A DNA stretch of 64,000 bases from Hymenobacter edaphi (lineage in GTDB: Bacteria; Bacteroidota; Bacteroidia; Cytophagales; Hymenobacteraceae). The stretch is from assembly GCF_003258365.1 (NCBI RefSeq), contig NZ_QHKM01000002.1, forward strand, positions 434,001 to 498,000, given 5' to 3'. The translations under genes and the position numbers were made by a program. Positions 35,394 through 44,688 of the stretch are shown piece after piece (within the stretch, counting starts at the first letter, position 1; the number at the start of each line of letters is the position of its first letter). The notes below the pieces were generated by a model. That model was not told the origin of the DNA. It did not search any database and worked only from the letters and a program-made list of their open reading frames with translations.

Positions 35394-37898
35394 ATGAAAT
35401 CCGCGATTCTTGCCCTGGCGGCCTTCGGGCTGCTTGGTTTTACGGCGCTGGCCCAGCAGGAGCCCGCCCGGCCCGTGGTGCGCATCGACGACGCGGTGCT
35501 CAAGCCCGCCCTGGCCAAGGCCATTACCATGACCGATATGTGCGGTGAGCTGTACCCGCACGCCCAGCGCGTGGCCGATGTGGCCGCCCTCAACGACATC
35601 GACGCGCAGTTTGTCGGCCGCGCCGCCATCTGGTGGAACAACACCTACGACACCGACGACGACCAGCGCCACTTTCAGCGGGCCTTCCGCGTGACCGACA
35701 CGCTGCACCTGGCCCACCCCGACCGCATCGTGCAGGCGGGGGTGATGGAATTCATTGCCAGCAAGAGCGGGGGCGTGCTGGGCAGCTCCAACGCCAGCAA
35801 CATCAAGATTCCGAAGTGGGTGTGGGACGCCTGACTGCCGGACGGCCCGGCCTGGCCCGACCGGAATTTCATCATCGAAAACATTGCCTACGAGCCGGGC
35901 AGCCCCTACGACCCGACTAACAATCCGGGCTTCGATTTCGCCGTGCCCGACGTGACCAAGCTCGAGGCCCGGATGTGGCTCTACTACCGGGCGTGCAGCT
36001 ACCTCGCCTCCGACATCGAAGCCCTGCACATGGGCCAGTGGAACCTGGTGGCCAGCCGCGACGCGGCGGGCCTGGACGGGGCCGCGCCCTACGCGCACAC
36101 CAAGGAGCTGTTCGACAAAATCCGCGCGTTTGCCGCCAACGGCGCGCCGGGCTTCGCGCAGCCCAACCAGCGCCGCGGCGCCCGCCGGGGCTTCGTCGTG
36201 CTCGATTTTCACAGCCGAACGCCGCTGCTCTACGGCGCCGGCACGCCCGCCGAGCAGGACTTGTTCGACTTTTATTCCTACCCCATCGGGGCCAGCGAAA
36301 TCGTGACGGGCGGCCCCACGGCCGTCAATTCGGGCAATAGCTTTTACGCTTTTCCCGTCTGGGGCATCACCATGGTCAACAACTCCTGCGCCGCCAAATA
36401 CAACGGCGGCGGGGCCCTGGGCAGCCCGCGCAACCCGCGCCTGTTTCTCATCGAGCTCGACAACAGCGAGAGCGAAGCAGGGGCGCCGCGGCTACCGCAG
36501 CCCGGCGAAAATCCGCAGATGTGGGGCTGGGACCAGATTACGTGGTTTGCCAAGCAGCCCTGCGCTTACCGCAGCGACTGGCTGCGCTACGCCTACCTCT
36601 GGCTGAAGCGCAACACGCCCGGCACCTACCTGGAAATGCCCGGCCGGCGCGGCCTCTCCGCCGACTGGCTGCACCGCCAGTACCAGTTCAACGACACGCG
36701 CCGCGCCGCGCCCTACAGCGTGTGCCTGGCCGCCCCGAACGTGACGCTGGAGCAGCAGCGCATCAAGGAGCTGTGGCGCGGGGAGCACGACACGTACTTC
36801 CCGCTGGCGCCCGTGGCCGACCGCAGCACGCCCGGCGCCCTGCCCGCGCACCGCTCGCTCAGCAACGTGGCCGTGGAAGCCGACGGCTCCGTTTACTGGG
36901 TCGACGCGGTGTCGGGGGGGCTGCGGCACGCCACCTGGGAAACGGACGCGGCCGTGCCGTACTGGCACATCAGCGACATTCCGGCCATCCAAGACGCGGC
37001 GGGCGACCTGCTGTTTCAGGCCCCCGGTCGGCTGTTTTACCGCAGCAAAGACCACCGCATCAAGTACGGGGAGTGGTCGGCCGAGGCCGGCTGGACAAGC
37101 TACTCGACCGGCAGCGCGGCCAACGACGTGCCGGCCAACGTGGCCGGCTCGCTGACGTTTGAAGCCAACGGGCTGCTCCACCGCCGCACCAATGGCGCCA
37201 CGCTCTACTACCGCAGCCTGCGCAACACGCTCGATTACGTGGAGCAGGCACCGGACGGAACCTGGCGCCACGGCTCGGTGGCCGTCGGCGGCACGCCCGA
37301 GCACGTCGATGCCGTCGACGGCGCCATTGCCTGCCCCGCGTCCGGCTCGCTGATCATCGTGGCCAACCGGCAGCTGCGGGCGCTGAACCGCACGCCGGCC
37401 GGCTGGGAGGCGGTGCCCGCACCCCCGCTGCCGGCGCTGAGCAGCGTGACGGTGGAAAAGACCGACGCGGCCAGCTCGAACGTGATAGTGTACTGCGTCA
37501 CCCCGGATTACCACGTGGCCTTCGCCCGCTACAGCCACGCGGCCACGGCCCCGCGCTGGGACTCCACTTACCTGAGCGGCCACGGCACCATCGCGGCGGC
37601 CGGCAACGCCTGGGGCGACATCATCGTCACCGGCAACAGCCGCCTGGTGTACCGCGGGGCCAACAGCATCAACAGCGTGCGGTGGTGCGACGGCTGGCTG
37701 GTGGAGCGCTACGACGGCGTGCAGAACTGCGAGTGGGGCCTGGCCCGGCAGGCCGACAACAGCTTCTACTACGTGGGCAAGCAGGGCGAGGTGTGCTGCC
37801 TGCGCTGGGACGCGCCGGTGTGCTCGGTGGCCTGCGTGCCGCCGGGCCGTCCGCCGCGTCAGAAGCCGCCCAGGAAGTGGCGCTGGTGGTGGCAGTAA
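35394..37898 (+). pseudogene. Secreted beta-propeller protein interrupted by an in-frame TGA
   Basis: A signal peptide (MKSAILALAAFGLLGFTALAQ) starts at 35394. The frame reads WVWDA and then TGA at 35832-35834, and continues in the same frame without another stop for 688 codons (LPDGPAWPDRNFIIENIAYEPG and onward). A single TGG-to-TGA change would explain it, giving about 834 codons in all. The N-terminal half resembles a hydrolase barrel but matches nothing recognised. The C-terminal half (from about 36840) has repeats such as GSVYWVDAVSGGLRHATWE and GDLLFQAPGRLFYRSKDHRIKYGEW, typical of a lectin-like beta-propeller. The tail is RPPRQKPPRKWRWWWQ. It may be a true pseudogene, a readthrough site or a sequencing error. 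Confidence 0.7.
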
Positions 37899-37922
37899 GG
37901 GCCGGGGTACAATCAGCGCGCA

Positions 37923-39359
37923 TCAGCGCTCCAGCAGGGCCTGGCCGATGGCGGTGACGTCCTCGGCCGCGTTGGCCAGAACGACGACGCCCCGCTGGTG
38001 CTGCACATCGAAGCCGACAAATGAACGCGCCCCGCCCGTGCCGCCGGAATGATGCCAGTAGGTGCGGGCGGGCTGCCGCGCCATGCGCCAGCCCAGCGCC
38101 ATGGCGTGGTCGGGGCTGCGGAACGTTTCCTGGTGGCTGAGCTCAATGGCCCGGGCGAGCGGGGTGCGCACCTGCCCCAGCTGCGCCCGCGTGTAGCGCA
38201 CCATGTCGCGCAGCGTCGACTTGACCGCGCCCGAGCCCTGCAGCGCGGCCAGGTGCCAGGCGGCGGTGGGGGCGCCTTTTTCGTCGTAGCCCTGGGCCAG
38301 GCGGGGCCGGGCCGCGTCGGGCAGCTCCAGCCAGGTATCGGGCAGGTCCAGGGGGCGGCAGAGGCGCCGGCGCACCAGCTGCGCGAAGCTGCGGTGGGCC
38401 TGCCGGGCCAGCAGGTGGCCCAGCAGCCCGGCGCCCAGGTTGGAGTAAGCGAACTGGCTGCCCGGCCGCTCGGCGGGGCGGTAGCGCATCAGAAAGCGGT
38501 AAAGCGAATCCGGGCCGTAGTGGCGGTAGGGGTCGGCCGGGTCCACGGACCCCTGGTAGATATTGGCCGGCAGGCGCGGCAGGCCCGAGGTATGGTTGGC
38601 CAGCGTCAGCAGGGTGATGGGGCTGCCCTGGTAGGCCAGGGTGGGCAGGGAGTCGGGCAGGTAGCGGTTGACGGGGTCGGGCAGCCGCATCTGCCCGCGC
38701 AGCACCTGCCGGGCCAGCAGCAGCGCGGTAAACGTCTTGGTGACCGAGCCAATCTCGAAAATCGTGGTGCGCGGGTCGGGCAGGCGGCCACTGCCCCGCT
38801 GCACTTCGCCGTAGCTGTAGCAGCGCACCGTGCCGCGCTCGATGACGGCCAGGGCCAGCCCGGCCGTGTGGCCCTGCTGAATGTAGGGCCGCACCAGCCG
38901 CTCCACCAGGCTGTCGGTGCCCGTCGCCAGCGGGTTGTCGGTGGGCACGCGGCCGGCCTTGGTGGTTCTGACCACCGGCTCGGGCTTGAAATGAAAGCGC
39001 ACGATGCGGTCCTGCTCGTCGAGCTGCAGAAACAGAATTTCCGTTTCGCGCTCAAAGCGGGCGGTGTAGGTCAGGCCCTCGGCCTGCGCTTCCCGAAACT
39101 GCACGGTTTCCCACGCCCCGGTCTGCACGTAGAACTTGCGGGTGCCCGCCGCAAACGCCGCGGCGCTCATGCGGGCCTGGTAGGCGGGGGCCGTCAGGGC
39201 GTAGAGGTTCAGCGGGTCGCCGGTATTGAAGGCCGCCAGCAGCCGCTGGCTCACGGCGTCGTAACGGGCCCGCAGCTGCTGGGCCTGGGCCCGCGCTGCC
39301 GCCGGCAGGCAGCAGCCCAGCAACACCGGCAGCAGACAACGCAGAAGAAGGGCTGGCAT
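37923..39359 (-). CDS. Class C beta-lactamase-fold serine hydrolase
   Basis: The 478-residue exported protein has a signal peptide (MPALLLRCLLPVLLGCCLPAAARA). An N-terminal domain (about 25-125, LLAAFNTGDPLNLYALTAPAY) resembles DUF3887-type domains often placed before these enzymes. The catalytic domain (about 150-470) has SVTK at 205-208 with S205 and K208, YSN at 305-307, and HSGGTGG (437-443) in place of KTG. These are the serine beta-lactamase/DD-peptidase/esterase motifs. It may be a peptidoglycan or ester hydrolase rather than a drug-resistance enzyme. It converges with the broken propeller gene. Confidence 0.9.
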   Translation of the reverse strand: MPALLLRCLLPVLLGCCLPAAARAQAQQLRARYDAVSQRLLAAFNTGDPLNLYALTAPAYQARMSAAAFAAGTRKFYVQTGAWETVQFREAQAEGLTYTARFERETEILFLQLDEQDRIVRFHFKPEPVVRTTKAGRVPTDNPLATGTDSLVERLVRPYIQQGHTAGLALAVIERGTVRCYSYGEVQRGSGRLPDPRTTIFEIGSVTKTFTALLLARQVLRGQMRLPDPVNRYLPDSLPTLAYQGSPITLLTLANHTSGLPRLPANIYQGSVDPADPYRHYGPDSLYRFLMRYRPAERPGSQFAYSNLGAGLLGHLLARQAHRSFAQLVRRRLCRPLDLPDTWLELPDAARPRLAQGYDEKGAPTAAWHLAALQGSGAVKSTLRDMVRYTRAQLGQVRTPLARAIELSHQETFRSPDHAMALGWRMARQPARTYWHHSGGTGGARSFVGFDVQHQRGVVVLANAAEDVTAIGQALLER

Positions 39360-39565
39360 AGGCGGTGGCGTAGAAAAACAACGGGCGGGGGCGCGGCCCC
39401 CGCCGGCGGCGGGCCTAAAGCTAACCGTAGCGCGGGAGTTGGCACGTCGCGGGGCGGGTACGGGGCCAAGGCGCCGGCGCGGCGCCTAATAAAAACCGGC
39501 TCGACGCTTCGTCAGCCCGGAATTTGCTGGCACCTTTGAGGTCCACTTTCCAAGAGCAGCAAGTG

Positions 39566-41611
39566 ATGAACGCAACGGAACAAGAAGAGCGGGAATACCT
39601 GGAGGAAATCAAGGAGAAGCTGACGCTGGCCATCCGGCGCGTCGACGAGGCGGTAAAGCAGTTTTCCGACGAGCTTCGGCAGAAAAAGCAGTACATCCAC
39701 GAGCACCAGTCCGGCATGGACGACGCGGATATGGTGGCCGCCGGGCAGTCCATCAACCGCATGGCCTTCACGGGCGAGGCCGCCGTGTCGCGCAAGCGCA
39801 AGCTGCTCAAGCTGGGCCAGTCCCCCTACTTCGGCCGCCTGGATTTCACCACCCCGGACGGGGCCACGACGCCGGTGTACATCGGCGTGTACTCGTTTCT
39901 GGACGAGCGGCAGCGCCAGAATCTGATCTACGACTGGCGCGCCCCCATTTCCTCCCTGTTCTACGACTACGAGCTGGGCGAAGCCGCCTACACCACCCCG
40001 TCCGGGGTAATTCCCGGCCGCATCGACCTGAAGCGCCAGTACCGCATCCGCGACGGCCGCCTGGAATTCCTGCTCGACAGCGGGGTGAACATCCACGACG
40101 ACGTGCTGCAGCGCGAGCTGGCCAAGTCTTCGGACGACAAGATGAAGAACATTGTCGCCACCATTCAGCGCGACCAGAACGCGGTCATCCGCAACGAGGA
40201 CGCGTCGGTGATGGTCATCCAGGGCGTAGCCGGCTCGGGCAAAACCTCCATTGCCCTGCACCGCATTGCCTTTTTGCTCTACCGCTTCCGCGAAACCATT
40301 GCGGCCAAGGACATCCTCATCATTTCGCCCAACAAGGTCTTTGCCGACTACATTTCCAACGTGCTGCCCGAGCTGGGGGAGGAGCACATTCCCGAGCTGG
40401 GCATGGAGGAGCTGGCGGCCGACCTGCTGGGCAGTCAGTACCAGTTTCAGACCTTTTTCGAGCAGGTATCGGCGCTGCTCGACCACCACGACGCGGCCTT
40501 TATCGAGCGGATCCGGTTCAAGTCGACCTTCGAGTTTCTGAGCCAGCTGAATCAGTATCTGCTCCACGTCGAGAACAACTACTTCAGCCTCAGTGAGCTG
40601 CGGGTGGGCCGTACGGTGGTGCCCGGCGCGTTTATCCAGCAAAAGTTCAAGGCCTATCACCGGGTGCCGCTGCTGAAGCGCTTCGGGCAGGTGGCAGGCG
40701 ACGTGCGGGCCTACGTGCGCGACAAGGTCGACCGCAAGCTCACCGGGCCGGAAAAAGCCACGATTGGGGAGGGCATTCCGCGCATGTTCCGGTTCAACAA
40801 CGTGCTCGACTTCTACCGCGACTTTTACCGCTGGATCGGCCGGCCCGAGCTGCTGAAGTTCGACCACCAGCGCCCCCTGGAGTACGCCGACGTGTTTGCC
40901 CTGATCTACCTGCGCCTGCGCCTGGAAGGCATCGAGGCCTACGACCGGGTGAAGCACCTGCTGGTGGATGAAATGCAGGACTACACCCCGGTGCAGTACG
41001 CCGTGCTGTCGCGCCTGTTCTACTGCCGCAAAACCATCCTGGGCGACGTGAGCCAGACGGTGAACCCCTACAGCGCCTCCTCCGCCGAAACCATTGAGCG
41101 CGTCTTCCCGCAGGCCGACATCGTGAAGCTCTACCGCAGCTACCGCTCGACCGTCGAGATTACGGCCTTCGCGCAGCGCATCACGCCGAATCCCGACATC
41201 CTGCCGCTGGAACGGCACGGACCGGAGCCGGTGGTGGCGCACTACGCCGGCCCGGCCGAGGAGCTGGCCGCCATTCAGGCGCTGATTGCGGACTTCAAAC
41301 GCTCCGGCAATCATTCGCTGGGCATCATCTGCAAAACCCAGCGCCAGGCCGAGCAGGCGTGTCAGGCGCTGCAGGCACCCGGCGTGCACCTGCTCACGGC
41401 CGAGTCTACGGTCTTCAAGGAAGGCGTCATCGTCACCACCGCCCACCTGGCGAAGGGCCTGGAATTCGACGCGGTCATTGTGCCCTTTGCCTCCGCCCGT
41501 ACCTACAAAACGGAAGTCGACCGGAGCATGCTCTACGTAGCCTGTACCCGGGCCATGCACCAGCTCACGCTCACCTATTCGGGGGAACTCACCGGCTTTC
41601 TATCCGCCTGA
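39566..41611 (+). CDS. HelD-like UvrD-family ATPase (RNA polymerase recycling)
   Basis: The 681-residue superfamily 1 motor starts at the ATG at 39566, which begins the charged helical arm (NATEQEEREYLEEIKEKLTLA, about 1-60). Walker A is GVAGSGKT (220-227), the Walker B equivalent is DEMQD (468-472), and LYRSYRST, ATTAHLAKGLEFDAVIVP-like (here TTAHLAKGLEFDAVIVP) and YVACTRAMHQL are later SF1 motifs. The long N-terminal coiled arm and the split helicase core are typical of HelD, which removes stalled RNA polymerase from DNA. In Bacteroidota the same type is annotated as DNA helicase IV-like. No operon partner is visible. Confidence 0.88.
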   Translation: MNATEQEEREYLEEIKEKLTLAIRRVDEAVKQFSDELRQKKQYIHEHQSGMDDADMVAAGQSINRMAFTGEAAVSRKRKLLKLGQSPYFGRLDFTTPDGATTPVYIGVYSFLDERQRQNLIYDWRAPISSLFYDYELGEAAYTTPSGVIPGRIDLKRQYRIRDGRLEFLLDSGVNIHDDVLQRELAKSSDDKMKNIVATIQRDQNAVIRNEDASVMVIQGVAGSGKTSIALHRIAFLLYRFRETIAAKDILIISPNKVFADYISNVLPELGEEHIPELGMEELAADLLGSQYQFQTFFEQVSALLDHHDAAFIERIRFKSTFEFLSQLNQYLLHVENNYFSLSELRVGRTVVPGAFIQQKFKAYHRVPLLKRFGQVAGDVRAYVRDKVDRKLTGPEKATIGEGIPRMFRFNNVLDFYRDFYRWIGRPELLKFDHQRPLEYADVFALIYLRLRLEGIEAYDRVKHLLVDEMQDYTPVQYAVLSRLFYCRKTILGDVSQTVNPYSASSAETIERVFPQADIVKLYRSYRSTVEITAFAQRITPNPDILPLERHGPEPVVAHYAGPAEELAAIQALIADFKRSGNHSLGIICKTQRQAEQACQALQAPGVHLLTAESTVFKEGVIVTTAHLAKGLEFDAVIVPFASARTYKTEVDRSMLYVACTRAMHQLTLTYSGELTGFLSA

Positions 41612-41703
41612 CAGGCTGCGGCCCCGGGCCGGTTTTTTCAGCGGCGGCCCGCGCTGCGCCCCCGAGCGGCGGCCCGGGCCGGTGAGCAGGGTGCAGCGCG
41701 GGG

Positions 41704-41747
41704 GGAGAAACAGCACGGCCGCGTTTCCGGGCAGGAAACGCGGCCGT
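41704..41747 (-). terminator. Terminator of tRNA-Arg
   Basis: On the minus strand ACGGCCGCGTTTCC (41747-41734) pairs with GGAAACGCGGCCGT (41728-41715), followed by GCTGTTTCTCC. It lies directly downstream of the tRNA. Confidence 0.8.
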
Positions 41748-41750
41748 TGG

Positions 41751-41825
41751 TGGTAGCCGCGACGGGAATCGAACCCATATCAAGCGTTTAGGAAACGCCT
41801 ATTCTATCCGTTGAACTACGCAGCC
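41751..41825 (-). tRNA. tRNA-Arg (anticodon CCT)
   Basis: The minus strand folds as a full cloverleaf. The acceptor arm is GGCTGCG with CGCGGCT (G-U pairs allowed). The D arm is GTTC/GAAT. The anticodon arm GGCGT/ACGCT has loop TTCCTAA, giving anticodon CCT for AGG codons. The T arm ATGGG/CCCGT has loop TTCGATT. The CCA end is encoded at 41751-41753. A terminator follows. Confidence 0.96.
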
Positions 41826-42001
41826 GGTTTTGGGGACCAGCAAAAATACACTGAAACTCTGGCGGGCCCAAATGCCAGCGGGGCCGAACACGGCAGGGCT
41901 TTCGGGCTGGCTTCGCCATTTGGTAACGCGGGCGTGGTATCCGGGGCGGCGGCGGGCGCGTATAGGCGGGGTGGCCTGCTGTTTCTCCAACCCCCTCCTG
42001 C

Positions 42002-43165
42002 ATGGGTCTGCTCGATGACCTGCGCGCCGCGCGCCGCGCGGCGGGCCGGCGGCACCCGGCGGCGCCGCACCTAGCGGCGGCCGATGACACCCAGCCCGCG
42101 CTGCTGCTGATACCCGACATCAGCGGCTTCACGCGCTTTATCGCCGAAGCGCACCACCCGCAGGCCCCGCACCTGGTGGCCGACCTGCTCGAAATTCTCA
42201 TCGAAGCCAACGGCCTGGATCTGGAAGTGGCCGAAATTCAGGGCGACGCCATTCTGTTTTACCGCTTGGGCGAGCCGCCATCGGTGGCCGAGCTGGTGGA
42301 GCAGTGCCGCCGCATCTTCCTCGATTTTCAGAACTACCTGCAGCTGGTGGCCCGCGACACCAGCTCGGAGCTGGCCGCAGCCCTGCACGAGGCGGGGCTC
42401 ACGCTCAAAATCATCGGGCACTACGGCCGGGTGAGCGTGGCCGATATCCGGGAGTTTCGCAAGCTGCTCGGGCGCGACGTGATAGTGGCCCACCGCCTGC
42501 TCAAAAACAACGTGGCCGGCGCGGAATACGTGCTGCTCACCGAGGGCTACCTCAACACCCAGCCGCCGGCCGAAGTGGCCCGCTGCTTTGCCTGGACGCG
42601 CCTGCAGCGCAGCGCCACCAGCTACGAGTACCTGGGCGAAATCCGCTATTTCTACGCCTACCTCACGCCCCTGCGCCTGCTGGTGCAGGCCGAAATCGAC
42701 CAGGGCAAGCTGCCGGTGACCTGCCGCGTGAAGGCCCAGCACGTAGTGGCGGCGCCCGTCGGGCAGGTGCTGCGCGTGGTGAGCAGCCTGCCCGAGCGCC
42801 CGCGCTGGCTGGCCGGCACCACCGCCGTGCACTACGACGCGACCAAGGCCCACCGCCCCGGCGCCAACTACAAGCTGGACCTCTACGCGGGCCAGATCGA
42901 CCTGCAGGTGGTGCAGCGCCTCGAAACCGACGGCCACATCGAATACGTGGAGAAAGTGGCCCACTGGCGGCTGTTTCCCAACGCCCTGCTCTTCTTCCGC
43001 CTCGAAGCCGTGGACGACCGGCACTGCCTCGTCACGATGGAAGTGCGCTACGGCCACGTGGCCAGCGCCCACCGCCTCATCCGCAAGGGCCAACTGCAGC
43101 GCCTGCGCCGCTGGCTGGGCCAGTCGGTGCGGCAGCTAGCTGCGCTGTGTGAGGTGGTGAAATAG
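42002..43165 (+). CDS. DUF2652 cyclase-homology protein with SRPBCC domain
   Basis: The 387-residue protein has two parts. Residues about 32-190 are DUF2652, which resembles a class III nucleotide cyclase domain. D39 in LLLIPDISGFTRF and D82 in EIQGDAILFY stand where the metal-binding aspartates would be. GHYGRVSV and GRDVIVAHRLLKN correspond to the second half, but the transition-state Asn expected at position 161 is Ile, while R165 is kept. The rest (about 240-387) fits an SRPBCC/START-type ligand-binding domain. The stop codon lies inside a perfect 35-bp inverted repeat. The convergent neighbour encodes an HD-DUF5706 protein. Whether it makes a cyclic nucleotide is unknown. Confidence 0.75.
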   Translation: MGLLDDLRAARRAAGRRHPAAPHLAAADDTQPALLLIPDISGFTRFIAEAHHPQAPHLVADLLEILIEANGLDLEVAEIQGDAILFYRLGEPPSVAELVEQCRRIFLDFQNYLQLVARDTSSELAAALHEAGLTLKIIGHYGRVSVADIREFRKLLGRDVIVAHRLLKNNVAGAEYVLLTEGYLNTQPPAEVARCFAWTRLQRSATSYEYLGEIRYFYAYLTPLRLLVQAEIDQGKLPVTCRVKAQHVVAAPVGQVLRVVSSLPERPRWLAGTTAVHYDATKAHRPGANYKLDLYAGQIDLQVVQRLETDGHIEYVEKVAHWRLFPNALLFFRLEAVDDRHCLVTMEVRYGHVASAHRLIRKGQLQRLRRWLGQSVRQLAALCEVVK

Positions 43166-43233
43166 TGAACGGGTGAGTTGACGCTCAGGCATTCAGAACG
43201 TCAACTCACCCGTTCACTATTTCACCACCTCAC
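43149..43233. repeat. GGTGA-type hairpin repeat, copy 3 (perfect 35-bp arms)
   Basis: The left arm 43149-43183 and right arm 43199-43233 are exact reverse complements around a 15-base loop. The left arm contains the stop codon of the DUF2652 gene (43163-43165). The right arm ends 3 bases before the stop of the convergent gene. Confidence 0.9.
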
Positions 43234-43236
43234 TAC

Positions 43237-44460
43237 CTACGCCTTATATAGCAGCACAATGCCGAAGGCCAGGGCGGTCAGGATCAGGCCGACCATGAAG
43301 ATGGTGTAGCTCACGCGCAGCAGGCGGTACTTGCGCGACAACACTTCGCCGAGGTAGTAGATGTCGGTTATCATGTTGTTGTAGAGCAGGTCCCGGTCGC
43401 GCATCAGCTCGTGCATGCCGTCCTGGAAGTGGTCGAGGCTGAGCTTGGTGAAGTTGCCGAAGAAGAGGATGTTGACGCGGCGGTTGGTGGCAATCTGCGG
43501 GGAGCGGCGCAGCCACTTAAAGGCCGTCACGTCGGGCTGGGCCGAGAGAATGGCCGTGACGACGGAGCCCAGCGCGGTGGCTACCAGCAGGCCCATCGGA
43601 ATGGCCAGCACCGGGTTTTTGGTGAAAGCCGGCCCGATGGTGGAGGTTTTGGCGCCGAGGTAGGTGATGATGACCGACAGCAGCACCGTGTTCAGGCTGA
43701 TCATCATGTTGGCCTTCTGGTCGGCCATCTGCGAGAGGCGCTGGTGCTGGCTGTAGGTGGAGCGGAACATGGTTTCCACCCCGCGCTTGCCTTCGGCGTA
43801 GCCCTCGGCCTCTTCGGCCTTCTTCTTTTCCTTTTTCTCCTGCTTTTTCAGCGACTTGCGCTGCTCCTTGATGTTTTCCTTGAGCTGGTCCTTGTAGCGG
43901 GCCTTGCCCGCCTCGCTCAGGTACTTGTGCTGCAGCAGGAAATCCAGCTGAAATTCGGCCCACTGGGCGTTGGTGTACACCTTGCCCTGGGTGGCTTCCC
44001 ACTCGGTGCGCAGCAACTCGGCGTCGGCCAGGCAGTCTTCGCGGCCGAGGTTGCTCATGTCGGCGTCCACCAGCAGCTTGGCCAGCTCCGTGTCGCGCTT
44101 TTCGTCGCGGTGCGTGGCCCGGATAGTGTCCTTAACGAGGGCAATGCGCTCGGCCGGGTAGTTTTTTTCCGTCAGCCACTGCTCCGCCAGCTCGATGCTG
44201 CGGTACTCGTGCCCGTCGTACTTGTCGATGTAGCCCGTGTCGTGAAACCAGGCGGCCAGCACCAGGGCCTCCTGGTCGGGGGCGGCCAGCTGGGCGGCCT
44301 GGCCCAGCGCGGCGGCTTCCTTGGCCACGGTATTGGTGTGCTTGAAGCTGTGGTAGACCAGCTGGCGCGGCAGTTTTTCATCGAACAGCTGCTCGACGTA
44401 CGCTTTGGCTTGCTTAATGATTTCGGCCTTGGCCGGTTTCAGGGTCGGGGTCGGTTCCAT
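43237..44460 (-). CDS. HD-domain protein with Pycsar-effector-like DUF5706 membrane domain
   Basis: The 407-residue protein starts with an HD phosphohydrolase domain (about 20-190). H37 in YHSFKHT, H73-D74 in AAWFHDTGY and D133-like DADMSNLG are the metal ligands. A Lys-rich charged helix (about 195-225, KKQEKKEKKKAEEAEG) links it to a DUF5706 domain with three hydrophobic segments (about 254-272, 285-307, 380-405) and MADQKANMMISLNTVLLS. DUF5706 is the transmembrane effector domain of Pycsar systems, where a cyclic pyrimidine nucleotide opens the membrane-damaging effector. HD-DUF5706 fusions are common in Bacteroidota, and their substrate is unknown. It converges with the cyclase-homology gene. 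Confidence 0.85.
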   Translation of the reverse strand: MEPTPTLKPAKAEIIKQAKAYVEQLFDEKLPRQLVYHSFKHTNTVAKEAAALGQAAQLAAPDQEALVLAAWFHDTGYIDKYDGHEYRSIELAEQWLTEKNYPAERIALVKDTIRATHRDEKRDTELAKLLVDADMSNLGREDCLADAELLRTEWEATQGKVYTNAQWAEFQLDFLLQHKYLSEAGKARYKDQLKENIKEQRKSLKKQEKKEKKKAEEAEGYAEGKRGVETMFRSTYSQHQRLSQMADQKANMMISLNTVLLSVIITYLGAKTSTIGPAFTKNPVLAIPMGLLVATALGSVVTAILSAQPDVTAFKWLRRSPQIATNRRVNILFFGNFTKLSLDHFQDGMHELMRDRDLLYNNMITDIYYLGEVLSRKYRLLRVSYTIFMVGLILTALAFGIVLLYKA

Positions 44461-44688
44461 TGAGAGAGGGGCGCAGGGCGGCGGCAGCGCCGCGCCAACG
44501 GCATTTCAACGCAACTGCGCCCGCCGGGTTTGGCCGCCCGGTCCGAACCTCGCCAGCACGCGGTGCGTATCGGCGCCCAACGCCAGGCGGCCGGCCTGCG
44601 TATCGGGCAGTGACGAGCCCGCCGCCCGGGGTGGCCCGGCCCGCTCAGCCGCTCCTCTTACCGCACCTTCTCTCTCCAATCCTCGCTT

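Noticed and set aside
35832-35834. TGA read as selenocysteine
   Set aside because: No selenocysteine machinery or family precedent is visible; a nonsense change, readthrough or sequencing error is simpler.
39512-41560. Long minus-strand frame over the helicase
   Set aside because: It is antisense to a gene with clear SF1 motifs and has no recognisable domains.
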